This document shows positions 14,140 through 26,504 of a DNA stretch of 64,000 nt, piece by piece. Made by a program: the position numbers and the translations under genes. The notes below the pieces were generated by a model. That model worked only from the letters and a program-made list of their open reading frames with translations. It searched no databases and was not told where the DNA came from. Numbering within the stretch: position 1 is the stretch's first letter; each line of letters begins with the position of its first letter. Source of the DNA: Sipunculus nudus (Eukaryota; Annelida; Sipuncula; Golfingiida; Sipunculidae); contig CM049321.1 in the NCBI GenBank assembly GCA_026874595.1, forward strand, positions 2,930,479 through 2,994,478, in the 5' to 3' direction.

Positions 14140-15080
14140 ATTAGATTGCAGAGCTTAATCCACACCCCGCATTCCTAAGTAAACGTTTAACTGCATGACG
14201 AGCTTCAAATAACGGTAACGGAATCTTCTCAGGTATTGAGTGTACTTTAAATTTGAAAATAATGGTTTCAGGTTCAACTCTTTAAGACTAAGTTTATCTT
14301 CTTTTAATAATTTCCTGACTAAATGCACAACATAAGTTCTTAGATATGTTGACTGGGGAATTTTGAGTGAACGATCAAACGATCTCCAACTAGTTTGCTA
14401 AGAGATCTGGTTTTTCGATTTTACTGAGTCGAGTAAAGTTTAACTTTAATGACATCCCATGTATTTATATCATACGAATCGGTTTCATGTTTAATTGAAA
14501 GGGACATGGCCAGATACCAGAACAAACGGGCTCACATCTATCATTTACAAGTCTTCCAAATATGCTTAAAGCTTATAAGCGGCACTTTCACGGCGTGCAA
14601 AGCCAGGTTTAGCCCACTCAGAATCTGTAGTTTAATTTCGATCATTTGCATTCTTTGGTTATATAAGTCCAGCTCTTCACGTGTTCAGAGCGTCGCTTCT
14701 GAACAAATGATCTATTCAGCGGTCCCTCCCATCTCGTGTTGCGACAAACTGGTGTTGAGCTGGTCGCTTTGTCCTGTTAGCTCTGGGTGTTGCCGTGTTC
14801 AGAACGCCCGCAGAGACTTTGTAGCTCCGCAAATGGACAGGTGACAATGATGAAGACATCAAAAGCCGGTAGAAGCGCGGCTAGCCATGGACTTTCAAAG
14901 GCGATGCCCGCGGCTCAGGCGCTGGTGTTAAAGAAAATTTTACCTGTGTGAAGTTTTTACCTGGAAAACACCGATCGCTAATGGCGTCGCTGTGCTGAGT
15001 CGAAGAATCTGCAGAAAATGATTAAAGGACCACAGCGGATGCTGGCGTGACAGAGGATGGTGTGGACGCTGCATCCATCG
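14140..15080. other. GC-richer, repeat-poor stretch; no gene recognised
   Basis: It holds a 131-codon plus frame (14449-14844), the longest without simple repeat in the window, but its translation is unremarkable and unrecognised. No consistent splice sites or domain could be seen. Confidence 0.25.
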
Positions 15081-16304
15081 TTCTAATAAATCTAGATAAA
15101 TGACATTGATAAGAATACAATATAGACCACCATAATCTGCAAGGATAATGGTAGCAGAAACTGCTGGATTGTTACTTATAATTTCTTTGTTTATTACTCA
15201 GTGTGTTTTCTCGGGAAATTATTATAAGTGTGTTTTCTGATACATATTTTAAAAATAATCTTCTGAAGATAATAATGTGTTATGCATGTATGTAGTAATT
15301 AACTGATATATGTACTTCGTATTTTACATTTAAAATATAAAATAAAAAAGATAAGTCTGGTATGCGGAAGGTGTTATTATATATATCGGTAATATATGAT
15401 CACGTGAATTGTCTGTTTTCAGAGTTTTCACTGTTTATAGTGTGCATGTTTCAGGGATTTGGGGATACAAACTTTAAAGTATCATATTTCGATGTTTTAT
15501 CATATACACTCCATGCTTCTGTAACAATCAAACCACATGTTTTATTATAACCACACTTATATTCCAACATATACTCGACATACATGTTGTATCTGTAATT
15601 ATAAGGTGTGCAGCTAGGCTGAATTTTATGAAAAAAAATATTTAAAAAATAAATGTTACAAGAAATAAATAACACATTATGTGAACGAGTATGAAATGTA
15701 TCACTATCTTTGGCCCCTTTGTACAATTTCGATATATGTGATGTTTCTAAACAGTCATTTAAAGGGCGATAGCAGGATCAAATTATATAAATTCTTGCTC
15801 AGTTAAATGGTATAAAATGTATATATTGACGGAACATACAAATTGTTCTCACAAAGTTCTGAAATGTATATGTAGAAAATCTGAAATCAAGATAGCAGTA
15901 GATATTAGATTGAGCAAAAATAATATTACAAATATATATTTCAAGTATGACACCTGAAGAAAAATTCGGAGGGTATGCCGGTAAGAGTATATAAAAGGAT
16001 TACTTAAGATCTGTTCTAAATTCATATTAATATGTATATATATATATATATATATGAGACTCCCGTATATCATGTATCAGTATGAACCTATCAGAGTGTC
16101 CCGAGTCGAACTTAAGGTTAAGCAGAACTGACAAAATCCCCTATATATGTCTAAAATTAATCCAATGGTTGTCTAAATTCATTAAAGATCCCATAAGGTA
16201 TACATAATTTTAAACATGGGACAGTTTTCATTGACATATATATATATAAACTTTTCATTAAGTTCAACATGATTTTATAACATTTAAAGAATAGATTTTT
16301 AATA

Positions 16305-16440
16305 GGTACACCTCTCTAAGCACGTGTTAACAGGTACACCTCTCTAAGCACGTGTTAACAGGTACACCTCTCTAAGCACGTGTTAACAGGTACACCTCTC
16401 TAAGCACGTGTTAACAGGTACACCTCTCTAAGCACGTGTG
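16305..16440 (+). repeat. 28-bp minisatellite, ~5 identical units
   Basis: The unit GGTACACCTCTCTAAGCACG + TGTTAACA repeats from 16305 at exact 28-bp steps (16333, 16361, 16389, 16417), the last unit truncated into GTGTGTTAAT. The copies are identical over their shared length, implying recent expansion. Every unit contains CACGTG (E-box core) and GTTAAC. Confidence 0.95.
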
Positions 16441-17278
16441 TTAATATTAAGCTACTTTTTAGTTGACTAATTTTAAACTACATGACAATATGTCAAAAAC
16501 TTTTTTTTATTTTCCTCTAAACTGTATGTCTTCTTGTTGAAAAATGGAATTTTGATTATTTTATTGAAACAAAATTTAAGATTTAAGTTCTAAGCAGATA
16601 TAGAGACATGATAGAGGGGAAAACACGTCCGAGAAAATGTGGCTTGCTTGGTACTAGGTGATTAAAATAGCATGCTGTTTAAGAAATCTAAATGTTAATT
16701 TGTTTAAGATAGATATAGTTTATTTTTGCAAATTCTGCCACCTTAAAACAATATATATTATATTTGATCTAACATGAACTCAAAACATCGATATGATTTT
16801 CTATGCCCGGGATAACACCTTTACCATTTTCCTGTACATTTACTTTCAGTTTCAAATCATTCCACACTCCTCCTTCCATACCAGTAGACTCAGCTTACAT
16901 ATTGCAGCATCTCTGTTTATTACGGCCCGTCTCCACGTTATTATCCTATAATTCCATATTGCTAAATCCCCGCCTCTGATTTCTTATTCCGCTCCACCTA
17001 GTTTCTCATTTTCTTCCCTCCTTATGATATTACCAGGATAATGGTTACAGTCTGCCAGTAATAACGAGCCACGTCCCGTACTTGTTGTCTATTTATTTTA
17101 TCATTTTTCAATGTAATATTTACTTTCCTGGGTATTTTACTCTCTGTTCTACTAGTAGGCCGCTGTCTAATGAAAGTTGGTGCTTATTTTCTCAAAGACA
17201 TTCTCTCACATTTTTTATGTATTATTGTATGTATGGCGCTAAACATAATGAGAGACTAAAAGCATGATATGGAATGGA

Positions 17279-17638
17279 GGTCGTGGGTTCACATCACAGC
17301 CGAGGAGGTGAGATTTTCACGGTCGGCCCCCGCCCAGGGTGACCACTCTACAGGCTTGATGGGAAGGCTGTGTCCCACAGCCGTGTATCATTCACGAATG
17401 AGTGCGCCTTTCGGGGGTTCCACGGTGTTATGACCAAGCATGGGAATGATTGCGTTAGACACCGGGCCTGGATGGCACAAGGATACAAAATAAAAATGAT
17501 AGGAAGCGAGAGCTACCGCCCCGTCAAGTTGTCCCAAACCAAAATAGAAACTCTGCAAATGTACATACTTAGGTTACGAATTAGATAAGTAAGCATTAAA
17601 AAATGGAGGCGGTTACCTCCACACAAAAAAAAATAAAA
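17279..17638 (+). mobile_element. tRNA-derived SINE, family A, copy 1
   Basis: A 360-bp retroposon is bounded by a perfect 15-bp direct repeat (ATGATATGGAATGGA at 17264-17278 and 17639-17653), the signature of target-primed reverse transcription. The 5' end is truncated within the tRNA-like head, keeping GTGGGTTCACATCACAG where the B box should be. The body shares long blocks with two other copies in this window (18321-18655 plus, 61739-62145 minus), for example TCTACAGGCTTGATGGGAAGGC and GGCGGTTACCTCC. It ends in the palindromic GGAGGCGGTTACCTCC followed by an A-rich tail. The ORF at 17370-17588 is a shadow of the SINE. Confidence 0.9.
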
Positions 17639-18320
17639 ATGATATGGAATGGAAACCTCTAGATTCCGGTTACAGAAAAATTATTCTTGATTGTAAAAAC
17701 TGTTTCTTATTGCATGGTCTTGTGGCTATTTGACAGTTCGTCTGTATGCATCCATTTCAAAAACTGTTTGTGGCATTTAACAATCAGCCGAAAGCTTTTT
17801 AATGTATTTCGTTGTGCATGTGAACAGTGACCTTGACCTTTACCGGCGGGAAAGAGATTTTGTGAAAAAAGACTGATTTAATTGCATTTCAAGAATAATT
17901 ACAGATTCATTTTGATTAATTGGACCCTTGTCTAATTCTTTCATTCCTGTTTACTTTTTTTAAACTGAATTTGGATTTGTTAGATAATCAAATATGTGAT
18001 ATTTCAATCAGCACCTCTTGGTGGCGAGACTGTATATGGTCCAAAGTCCCTGTCCACCTAAGTATTCATCCCTTCACTAAAATTCGATTTTTATCGTATC
18101 AAACAGTGAAAAGGCGATTTATGATGATATAAACCAATTGATATGTTTACTTGAAACGGCGATGAGTTGTCTGCGAAGAGCTGAAAAATGATGATGGAAG
18201 TGGTCATTCCTGTTTATCCCTGTACCTTCATGACGTCAAGATAGTCGCTATAGAATGTGTTAAAGACAAATTCCATCGTCATGATATCTGTATAAAGGTA
18301 GAGTGTACGATTGTCATTTT

Positions 18321-18655
18321 CCGGCCTCTGTGGCCTGGGGTTGATCACAGGACCTCAAATTCCGAAGAACGTGAGTTCGAATCTCAGTCGAGGATCGTTG
18401 AGGTTTTTACGATCGAGCCCCACTCTGAACTACGGTAGCACTCTGCAGGCTTAATGGAAAGCCGATCAGAATGCTCGGCAGCCCTGTATCACTCACAACA
18501 AAAGTACGACTTTGGGGAGTTCCTAGGTGTTATGAAACAACACCGTGGATGATTACACAACAAGGACCAGCAGGTGCGGTAGTTAATGGCTCTGGATAAC
18601 AACAGGATATATACAAGAGGAAGCATGAAACATACTCCTAGCGGAGGTAATTACT
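18321..18655 (+). mobile_element. tRNA-derived SINE, family A, copy 2
   Basis: The copy begins CCGGCCTCTGTGGCC with a tRNA-like head whose B box GAGTTCGAATCTC is well preserved near 18371. It continues through the family body (CTCTGCAGGCTTAATGGAAAGCC, TGTATCACTCACAA, GGGGAGTTCCTAGGTGTTATGA) and ends in CTAGCGGAGGTAATTAC. It is diverged from copy 1 and lacks about 50 bp of the 3' half. No clear target-site duplication is visible, suggesting an older insertion. Confidence 0.85.
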
Positions 18656-18952
18656 TCTATGTTGTAGGTTCATCTTTAGTGTTTAAATAAGTTCCACTGT
18701 TTCCGTTACAGACTTACAGGTTCTAGTTGGGTTCTAGCGGCTCGTGATTTGTCGTGGATCAGCAAGATAACCTACGGACCATTTGTAGATATACGATAAT
18801 ATCTACGATTTCACTCCACGTACGCTACGAATTATTACGATTGACTGTGCTTTTCTATATTTGTTCAAGTCTGACCATGAGGGAAATCCTACGACATACA
18901 ATGATTTTACAAGTCTAGGACAGAGCCTCACAGAATGCAATTTTGCCTGTAA

Positions 18953-19021
<69 letters not shown>
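18953..19021. repeat. (CA)7(TA)27 compound microsatellite
   Basis: CA units pass directly into TA units, abutting the hairpin repeat at 19043. Confidence 0.97.
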
Positions 19022-19024
<3 letters not shown>

Positions 19025-19042
19025 TTAAACCTGGAAAATACG

Positions 19043-19279
19043 ACAACGCATTTTCCAGATGGTTGTCTAAGCTAGGTTTGATATAAAAGGCAAAATAGAT
19101 TAGGGACCGAGAAAAATTGGCCTTTATTTTGATGTGGTCGCTAATCTGAGGTAGTCATTAGGGGAGGTTTACTGTACGCTAAGATTAGTTCAAATAAAGA
19201 CCACTTTTTCTCGGTCCCAATTCTATTTTGCCGTTTATATCAGACCTATAGCTAAGACGACCACCTCAAAAATACGAAT
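19043..19279. mobile_element. ~235-bp hairpin repeat (inverted arms ~90 bp)
   Basis: The left arm (about 19043-19132) and right arm (about 19190-19279) are near-complementary, for example GGCAAAATAGATTAGGGACC against GGTCCCAATTCTATTTTGCC, with a 57-bp loop holding GTCGCTAATCTGAGGTAGTC. ACAGTTAAACCT at 19021 reappears inverted as AGGTTTACTGT in the loop. Motifs like ACAGTNAAACCT and GTCGCTAAT are familiar from a short interspersed inverted repeat of many invertebrate genomes (established only by my recollection). It is adjacent to an (AT)n tract. Confidence 0.8.
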
Positions 19280-19380
19280 AATTTTTTTTAATGTGACTGT
19301 CACCTAATCACATATAGGATTCTATGAGATATGCGTGCGCCTGAGTAGACCTCATCTTGCAATTGCTTGTGGAGTATTCC

Positions 19381-19381
<1 letters not shown>

Positions 19382-19434
<53 letters not shown>
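19382..19434. repeat. (AT)26 microsatellite
   Basis: Pure dinucleotide run. Confidence 0.97.
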
Positions 19435-19437
<3 letters not shown>

Positions 19438-20299
19438 AATGATAAGTATATACACCAACATTCATACCTCTATATATATTTATGCATTATATATGTATAT
19501 ATGTTAAGTATCATCACATCACAAGAATTTAAATGATGACAGACTTGGTGGTAATTATGTCATTTTATGCGACATCTGTACAATTAAGTGCGTACATGCG
19601 TGCATCCTATCACTTTGATCTTGGTGTTGAGATTCAGGTTACCTTGGCAATATTAACGTCATTAGAGTCGGTTCACCCGGTGATTAGTTTAGTCATATTG
19701 AGCGGAAGCAAAACAAATTCGCGTTGTATTCATTATGAAGCAGGTTATGCATGAATATATAGATATATCTCGAGATTTTATGAGTTGCACCAAGGGCGTC
19801 AATACAGGGGGTGGATGAGTACATATACTCCCCCCCCACACACACACACACATGCACACACTATTAAACAAGGGGGGATGGTCAATGCAATTATTTCCCT
19901 GCTATACAGAGAATAATATTTATATATTGGAAATTAAACTTATTAATAATTAGAATTACAGACTTTCGTTACATTTCTGAGTTTGCTCTGAAATATTATA
20001 TATCTAAACCTGTTTCAGAATTAACCTATACTCGAAACAGATAATACCTTATTTTATTAAACCTTATATATACTTAATTTGAATATATTTGTAATGTGCC
20101 ACAATGTGCCACAATAAACAATAAAAGGTATATATAAATATATATATTCCCCTAAGGATGGACATTTTGGAACGTTAAGTTAACCATTATCATTATGAAC
20201 TGGAAACGTCCGATTAGTAAATATTAATTGTAATTGTGATATTTAAGGTAATTGCTGAACTAACAGAATAAAATATCGATGTTTAGATAATTTGACAAG

Positions 20300-21060
20300 A
20301 ACGTATACAAATTTCCATTATATATCTGTAACGGGGAATCTCCGGTGTCACAGACAGCATTCGGCCCTAGCAAAAGTGACCACAGAAAGCCATGCAATAT
20401 CCAGAGTCACAAATGGACGAGTTAACGCAGACGCACAATGGACAAAGCTGAGAATCCCGCAACCCATTAAAGTCCTCTTCTACCTCTATATTCGCCACTT
20501 CTTTTCTCCTCTCACTTGAGTTAGTCACGAAGGGAGCGGAAGGGGGCCTTTGTCAAGAGAAATGTTCTGAATTTTAGACCAATTTAAGACGTACAGCTGG
20601 CACTTTTAGACAGGGCGCGCTCCTGGGGGCTTTAACGAATATTGCATCGTCTTGGAGCAGACGACATCTGTCAGACTCAAAGGCCAAAAAATTGTGGCGG
20701 GTAAATTAGCCTCGAACTGGTATAGCGCAGACGACTTCCGGCTGTTGCGTTGAATGAGTTCCTTTGAGGTAGATTTCCATTGGTGTTTTCAGCGTCGCAC
20801 AAATTACCCCTGGGCGGAGTGGATAATTTAGTTAATCCTCTTACACGTTATCTCTCTCCCTGTCTCCATTTTTTTTTATAATGCGTCATCTAGATTGCCC
20901 CTCCCAAATTGAATGACAGGGTCGTTACGAGTGAAAATCACGTGACGTCTTGACAACCTGGCAGGGGGCAATTTTATCCTGATATAGTAATTACGTCTGT
21001 GTGCCAATCATCTCTGCTTTCTCTAGGTGGATAAATAGCAAATTGATTATGGCGCGACAT
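20300..21060. other. Repeat-poor, GC-richer island
   Basis: It contains no simple repeat. GCAGACGACATCTGTCAG and GCGCAGACGACTTCCGGC share a short GCAGACGAC word about 65 bp apart. A 75-codon plus frame (20292-20519) has no recognisable domain. Candidate non-coding regulatory sequence. Confidence 0.25.
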
Positions 21061-21265
21061 TAACAGGTCCCCAGTTTTATTGTTTTTATCACTATTTACT
21101 AGTCTATGCAACCGTTTAGGTATTTAATGCTCTTGTATTCCAGATGACATTTTCCACAGAATAATTTTGTCATCGTTTACTGTAAATATTCCAGAACATA
21201 GAAAAACATATTTTCCTCTTCTTTTCTCAACCTTCATTCAACTGATAAATTTCCCCGGAAAAAAG

Positions 21266-21268
<3 letters not shown>

Positions 21269-21302
<34 letters not shown>

Positions 21303-21341
21303 ATATATATATGTAAAATAATAATAATAATAATAATAATA
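21269..21341. repeat. (AT)n then (AAT)n compound repeat
   Basis: (TA)15 is followed by a short (TA)5 and then about nine ATA/AAT units. Confidence 0.95.
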
Positions 21342-21544
21342 TCACTAATTAATAGTAATTGTATCGTAACTATTAAAGACCTAAATGTAATCACTTGCCT
21401 ATATACTCTCATCATCGGAATTATTCTGACGCCTCAAGAAAATCGGACTAGTGCAGAATTTTAATGGAAAAATCAGGCCGTCGTATTGATAAACAGTAGG
21501 TTTTTACGCAAAGGTCAGTTCAGGGCTGATAGAAGTATGACGCT

Positions 21545-24345
21545 GATATGATACCAGGGGGTGATCGTGTGCTACACAGGTATGACACCAGGCGGTGATA
21601 GTGTCCTGTACAGATATAACACAAGGCGGTGATCGTGTCCTTCACAGGTATGACACCAGGCGGTGATCGTGTCCTAAACAAACATGACACCAGGCGGTGT
21701 TCGTGTCCTACACAGGAAAAACACCAGGCGGTGATCGTGTCCTACACAGGTATGACACCAGGCGGCGATCGTGTCCTACACAGGTATAACACCTGGCGGT
21801 GATCGTGTGCTTCACAGGTAAAACACCAGGCGGTGATCGTGTCCTTCACAGGTATAACACCAGGAGGTGATCGTGTCCTACACAGGCATGACACCAGGCG
21901 GTGATCGTGTCCTACACAGGCATAACACCAGGCGTCGATCGTGTCCTACACAGGTATAACACCAGGCGGTGATCTTGTCCTACACAGGTAAGACACCAGG
22001 CGGAGATCGTGTCCTACACAGGTATGAAACCAAGCGGATCTATGTGTCCTACAAAGATATGACATCAGGTTGTGATCATGTGTCCTACGAAGGTATGACA
22101 CCAGGCGGTGATCGTGTGCTACACAGGTATGACACCAGCCGGCGATCATGACCTTCACAGGTATGACACCAGCCGGTGCTCGTGTCCTTCACAGGTATGA
22201 CACCAGGCGGTGATCGTGTCCTCCACAGGTATGACACCAGGCCGTGATCGTGTCCTACACTGGCATGACACCAGGCGGTGATCGGGTCCCAAACAGGTAT
22301 GACACCAGGCGGTGATCGTGTCCTACACAGGTACGACACCAGGCGGTGATCGTGTCCTAAACAGGTTTGACACCAGGCGGTGATCGTGTCCTACACAGGT
22401 ATGACACCAGACGGCGATTGTGTCCTACACAGGTATGACATCAGGCGGTGATCGAGTGCTACACAGGAATGACACCAGTCGGTGTGTTGTGTCCTACACA
22501 GGTATGACACAAGACGGTGATCGTGTCTTACCCAATTATTACACCAGGCGCTGATTGTGTCCTAAATAGGTATGGCACCAGGCGCTGATCGTGATCTACG
22601 CAGGAATGACACTGGGCGGTGATCGTGTCCTACACAGTTATGACATTAGGCGGTGATCGTGTCGTACACAGGTATAACACCAGGCGGTGATCGTGTGCTA
22701 CACAGGTATGACACCAGGCGGCGATCGTGTCCTACACAGGTATAACACCAGGCGGTGATCGTGTGCTACACAGGTAAGACACCAGGCGGTGATCTTGTCC
22801 TTCACAGGTATAACACCAGGAGGAGATCGTGTCCTACACAGGTATGACACCAGGCGGTGATCGTGTCCTACACAGGTATAAGACCAGGAGGTGATCGTGT
22901 CCTACACAAGCATGACACCAGGCGGTGCTCATGTCCTTCACAGGTATACCACCAGGAGGTGATCGTGTCCTACAGAGGTATGACCCCAGTCGGTGATCGT
23001 GTCGAACACAAGCATGACACCAGGGGGTGATCATATCCTTCACAGGTATAACACCAGGAGGTGATCGTGTCCTACAGAGGTATAAGACCAGGAGGTGATC
23101 GTGTCCTACACAGGTATAAGACCAGGAGGTGATCGTGTCCTACAGAGGTATGACCCCGGGCGGTGATCGTGTCCTACACAAGCATGACACCAGGGGGTGA
23201 TCATATCCTTCACAGGTATAACACCAGGAGGTGATCGTGTCCTACACAGGTATGACACCAGGCGGTGATCGTGCCCTACACAGGTATAACACCAGGCGTC
23301 GATCTTGTCCTACACAGGTATAACACCAGGCGGTGATCGTGTCCTACAAAGGTATGACACAAGGCGGTGATCTTGTCCTACACAGGTATAATACCAGGCG
23401 GTGATCGTGTCCTACACAGGTATGAAACCAAGCGGATCCGTGTGTCCTACACAGATATGACATCAGGTTGTGATCATGTGTCCTACGAAGGTATGACACC
23501 AGGCGGTGATTTTGACCTACACAGGTATGACACCAGGCGGTGCTCGTGTCAAACAAAGGTGTGACACCAGGCGGTGATCGTGTCATTCACAGATATGACA
23601 CCAGGCGGTGATCGTGTCCTACACAGGTACGACACCAAGCGATGATCGTGTCCTACACAGATATGACACCAGGCGGTGATCGTGTCCTTCACAGGTATGA
23701 CACCAGGAGGTGATCGTGTCCTACACAGGTATGACACCAGTCGGTGTGTTGTGTCCTACACAGGTATGACACAAGACGGTGATAGTGTCTTACCCAATTA
23801 TTACACCAGGCGCTGATTGTGTCATAAAAAGCTATGGCACCAGGCGCTGATCGTGTCCTACGGAGGTATGACACTGGGCGGTGATCGAATCCTACACAGG
23901 TATGACACCAGGCGGCGATCGTGTCCTACACACGTATAACACCAGGCGGTGATCGTGTGCTACACGGGTATGACACCAGGCGATGATCGTGTCCTTCACA
24001 GGTATAACACCAAGAGGTGATCGTGTCCTTGACAGGTATGACGCCATTCGGTGACCGTGTGTCCTACACATGTATAACAACGGGCGGTGATCGTGTCCTA
24101 CACAGGTATAACAGCAGGCGGTGATCGTGTCCTTGACAGGTATGACGCCATTCGATGACCGTGTGTCCTACACAGGTATAACAACGGGCTGTGATCGTTT
24201 CCTAAACAGGTATAACACCAGGCGGTGATCGTGGCCTTCACAGGTATGACGCCATTCGGTGGCCGTGTGTCCTACACAGGTATGACACCAGGAGGTGATC
24301 GCGTCCTATACAGACAGAACACAAGGATCTGAGGGTGTGTCCTAC
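21545..24345 (+). repeat. 34-bp minisatellite array, ~80 units
   Basis: About 2.8 kb consists of head-to-tail units with consensus ATGACACCAGGCGGTGATCG followed by TGTCCTACACAGGT (34 bp). Units vary by scattered substitutions, with a few 35-36-bp variants containing an extra TG (GTGTGTCC). Each unit holds two small self-complementary cores, CACCAGGCGGTG and CCTACACAGG. Rare variants recur in the same order at about 22021-22620 and 23419-23880, showing a higher-order duplication. Because 34 is not a multiple of three, minus-strand frames cycle through the unit and many stay open for 60-84 codons. These are artefacts. Confidence 0.95.
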
Positions 24346-24619
24346 AAACCTACGATGAAACCAATCGTTTCCATAGACGGCATCGTGTCATTATGAAATT
24401 AACTTAACATATCAAATCTTTTCTCTGAGCTAAAGAGAGAGCCAATAGAGTGCTCTTTGACAAATCTCCAAGTCATTAAGCTTTTCAGAAAAGTTGAACG
24501 GGAACCTCGTAACAGTCATCAAACTTACAGTCGACGCCCTAAATTAACCATTCCAGCCAGTGTTCACTCGGGAAACGCACAGTAATCATTTCCCTTGTCC
24601 GACGTAAAAAAAAAACACC

Positions 24620-26035
24620 GAAAATGGGGTTAATCCAAATTACTAGAAATGGCGTGCAGAATTTCCTGATGAGAGTGAATCTTGCTAAGACTGCGGGACC
24701 AGAAATCATTAGCCCACGGATCAACGGAAAAACTTGTAGACCCTCTAACTCAGAACTTGAACAAGCCACCCAAGGAAAGAGAAGTTCTGGAAGAACGCAA
24801 GATTGCTAACGTCACTTCAGAATTTAAGAAAATTCAGCGCCATGACAGCTCTAACTACCGACCAATTAGCCTCTCCTGTTTGTGTCGAAGGCCATGGAGC
24901 ACATCATATTCAGAAACATTATATGACTCGTGCAAAAAAAAATACAACATCCTGATTGCCCTGATTCATGGATTCCTCGAGTCCAGGTCACGTGAAACCA
25001 AACTGCTTGTGTTTGTCCATGCAGAACGTCATATGAATTATGCGTAGCGGAGTACAGACCGATATCTATACGTCTTAGAATTCTCCAAGGCTTTTGACAA
25101 AGTCGACATCGAAAATTTTTCCAGAAATTAGGATGGTATGTTTTCAAACTGAACACCATCAAGTTGATTGATATGATGCATGTCGGGAAGGTCCCAGCCC
25201 CCGTTCGTAGTCGACGGCGTAAAATCTACATATAGACCAGCTTGATTAGGAGTACTTCAAGGCCTCGTGCTAGGTCGGTGCCGTTTTGTGTTGAACATTA
25301 ATGGCATCCAGCAGGATTTACACCCCACAGCGAGAATTTTGGCTTACGATACAATTATATACCCGGCTAGTATCTACGAGCACATACGTGTCCGCCATGC
25401 GGGAACTAAACCGGTGCCTATTGCGAAAACAAAAGTCGAAAAATATCTTTTATATACGATTTTATGAATTTATTTATTTATTATTCTTTTCAGTATATTT
25501 ATTACAACGAGCTAGTCACGACATATACTATTGTATGTACTTCTTTTATTACATATGTATAGCAACAAAGTATCTTATCTTATCTAAATTAAAAGTGAAA
25601 ATGAAGCCAAGCTTCTCTATGGAAATCTGGATAAGCAGGCTTACTTGGAGAAAATATAGCTGATAGAATTCCATCATGATAAATAAGAGCTTTTCGGCTT
25701 TACATGGTCGTAAAAACCTACCATCTACCAATAATTCCTGCATGGTCAATGAATAAAACACGTTGACACCATGAAATATTTAGAAGTGAAATTGAACAAA
25801 AACGTCTGAAATTAACTCATCAATATGATTACCAAAAAGGCGAACAACTAGTTGAATATCCTGAGAGAACATATTTATTTTGGATACCTTAAGATGAAAC
25901 AACAAGATTACAAGTCATTATAGTTCGTCCAGTCTTGGAATACAACCAGATGTCAGTGTCGTCAGGTTAGTTAGTAAACAGTACTTACGTACATCAAGGG
26001 TTACCAGTATCTTCACTGACTGGAGTCGCAGCCCG
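24620..26035 (+). pseudogene. Decayed LINE reverse transcriptase (jockey/CR1-like)
   Basis: Fragments of a non-LTR retrotransposon reverse transcriptase are readable in order across shifting frames. Near 24645 is an NGVQNFL...KTAGPE segment (family pattern: leader before RT motif 1). Near 24800-24890 is ANVTSEFKK...SNYRPISLSC. At 25081 is FSKAFDKV (finger/palm motif). At 25249 is GVLQGLVLG (PQG motif region). At 25337-25353 is LAYDT, corresponding to the catalytic ADD box with its first aspartate changed to tyrosine. At 25762 is VDTMKYLEVKLN, and at 25926 is RPVLEY. Several in-frame stops, frameshifts and an AT-rich interruption at about 25440-25600 show it is dead. The enzyme would have copied element RNA at the target site. 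The 34-bp minisatellite ends just upstream. Family assignment is from motif memory, not a search. Confidence 0.85.
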
Positions 26036-26504
26036 CCGTGTTATATTTTTTAGGTCAGCTACGACTTAAGATGTAGGATTTCCCAGCTCCTTCCCGCACA
26101 CTGCATGAGAACTGACCTACTTCCTGAAATCTGCTGTCTTAAGTCTTCAGGATGGCGCTCACATGGTACCTAGAGGCCCATCTGCCTTCATGAGCTTGGA
26201 GTCACCACACTCATTTTAAATACGTACACAACAGTGAAATGTTTTTATATTAAACCTTAATAATATGTGATTACACCTTGCAGGTTTAGCCATGCACACC
26301 GGGACAGTCACTTCATGCCCATGTTTTGATACCCCGAGTCCTCAAGAATAGTTGGCATCCATCTGTCTCAAAAGACGAAGGAGTTACTCATGTAATGACG
26401 TTGTGGGTGACATTCCCTTCCACAGGTTCCACAGATAAATGTTATTGCTTTGTACACCAGGTTGCGAGCCTTTCTTTATTTCTGTTTTGCGTCAAATTTT
26501 TTTT

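Noticed and set aside
14449-14844. 131-codon plus-strand ORF
   Set aside because: No recognisable domain or splice context; the length is possible by chance in a GC-richer island.
21946-22339. Repetitive Cys/His-rich ORFs in the minisatellite
   Set aside because: They result from the 34-bp period cycling through frames; no start context or splice structure.
21545-24345. CRISPR-like array
   Set aside because: Units are contiguous 34-bp tandem repeats with no unique spacers, in a eukaryotic context.
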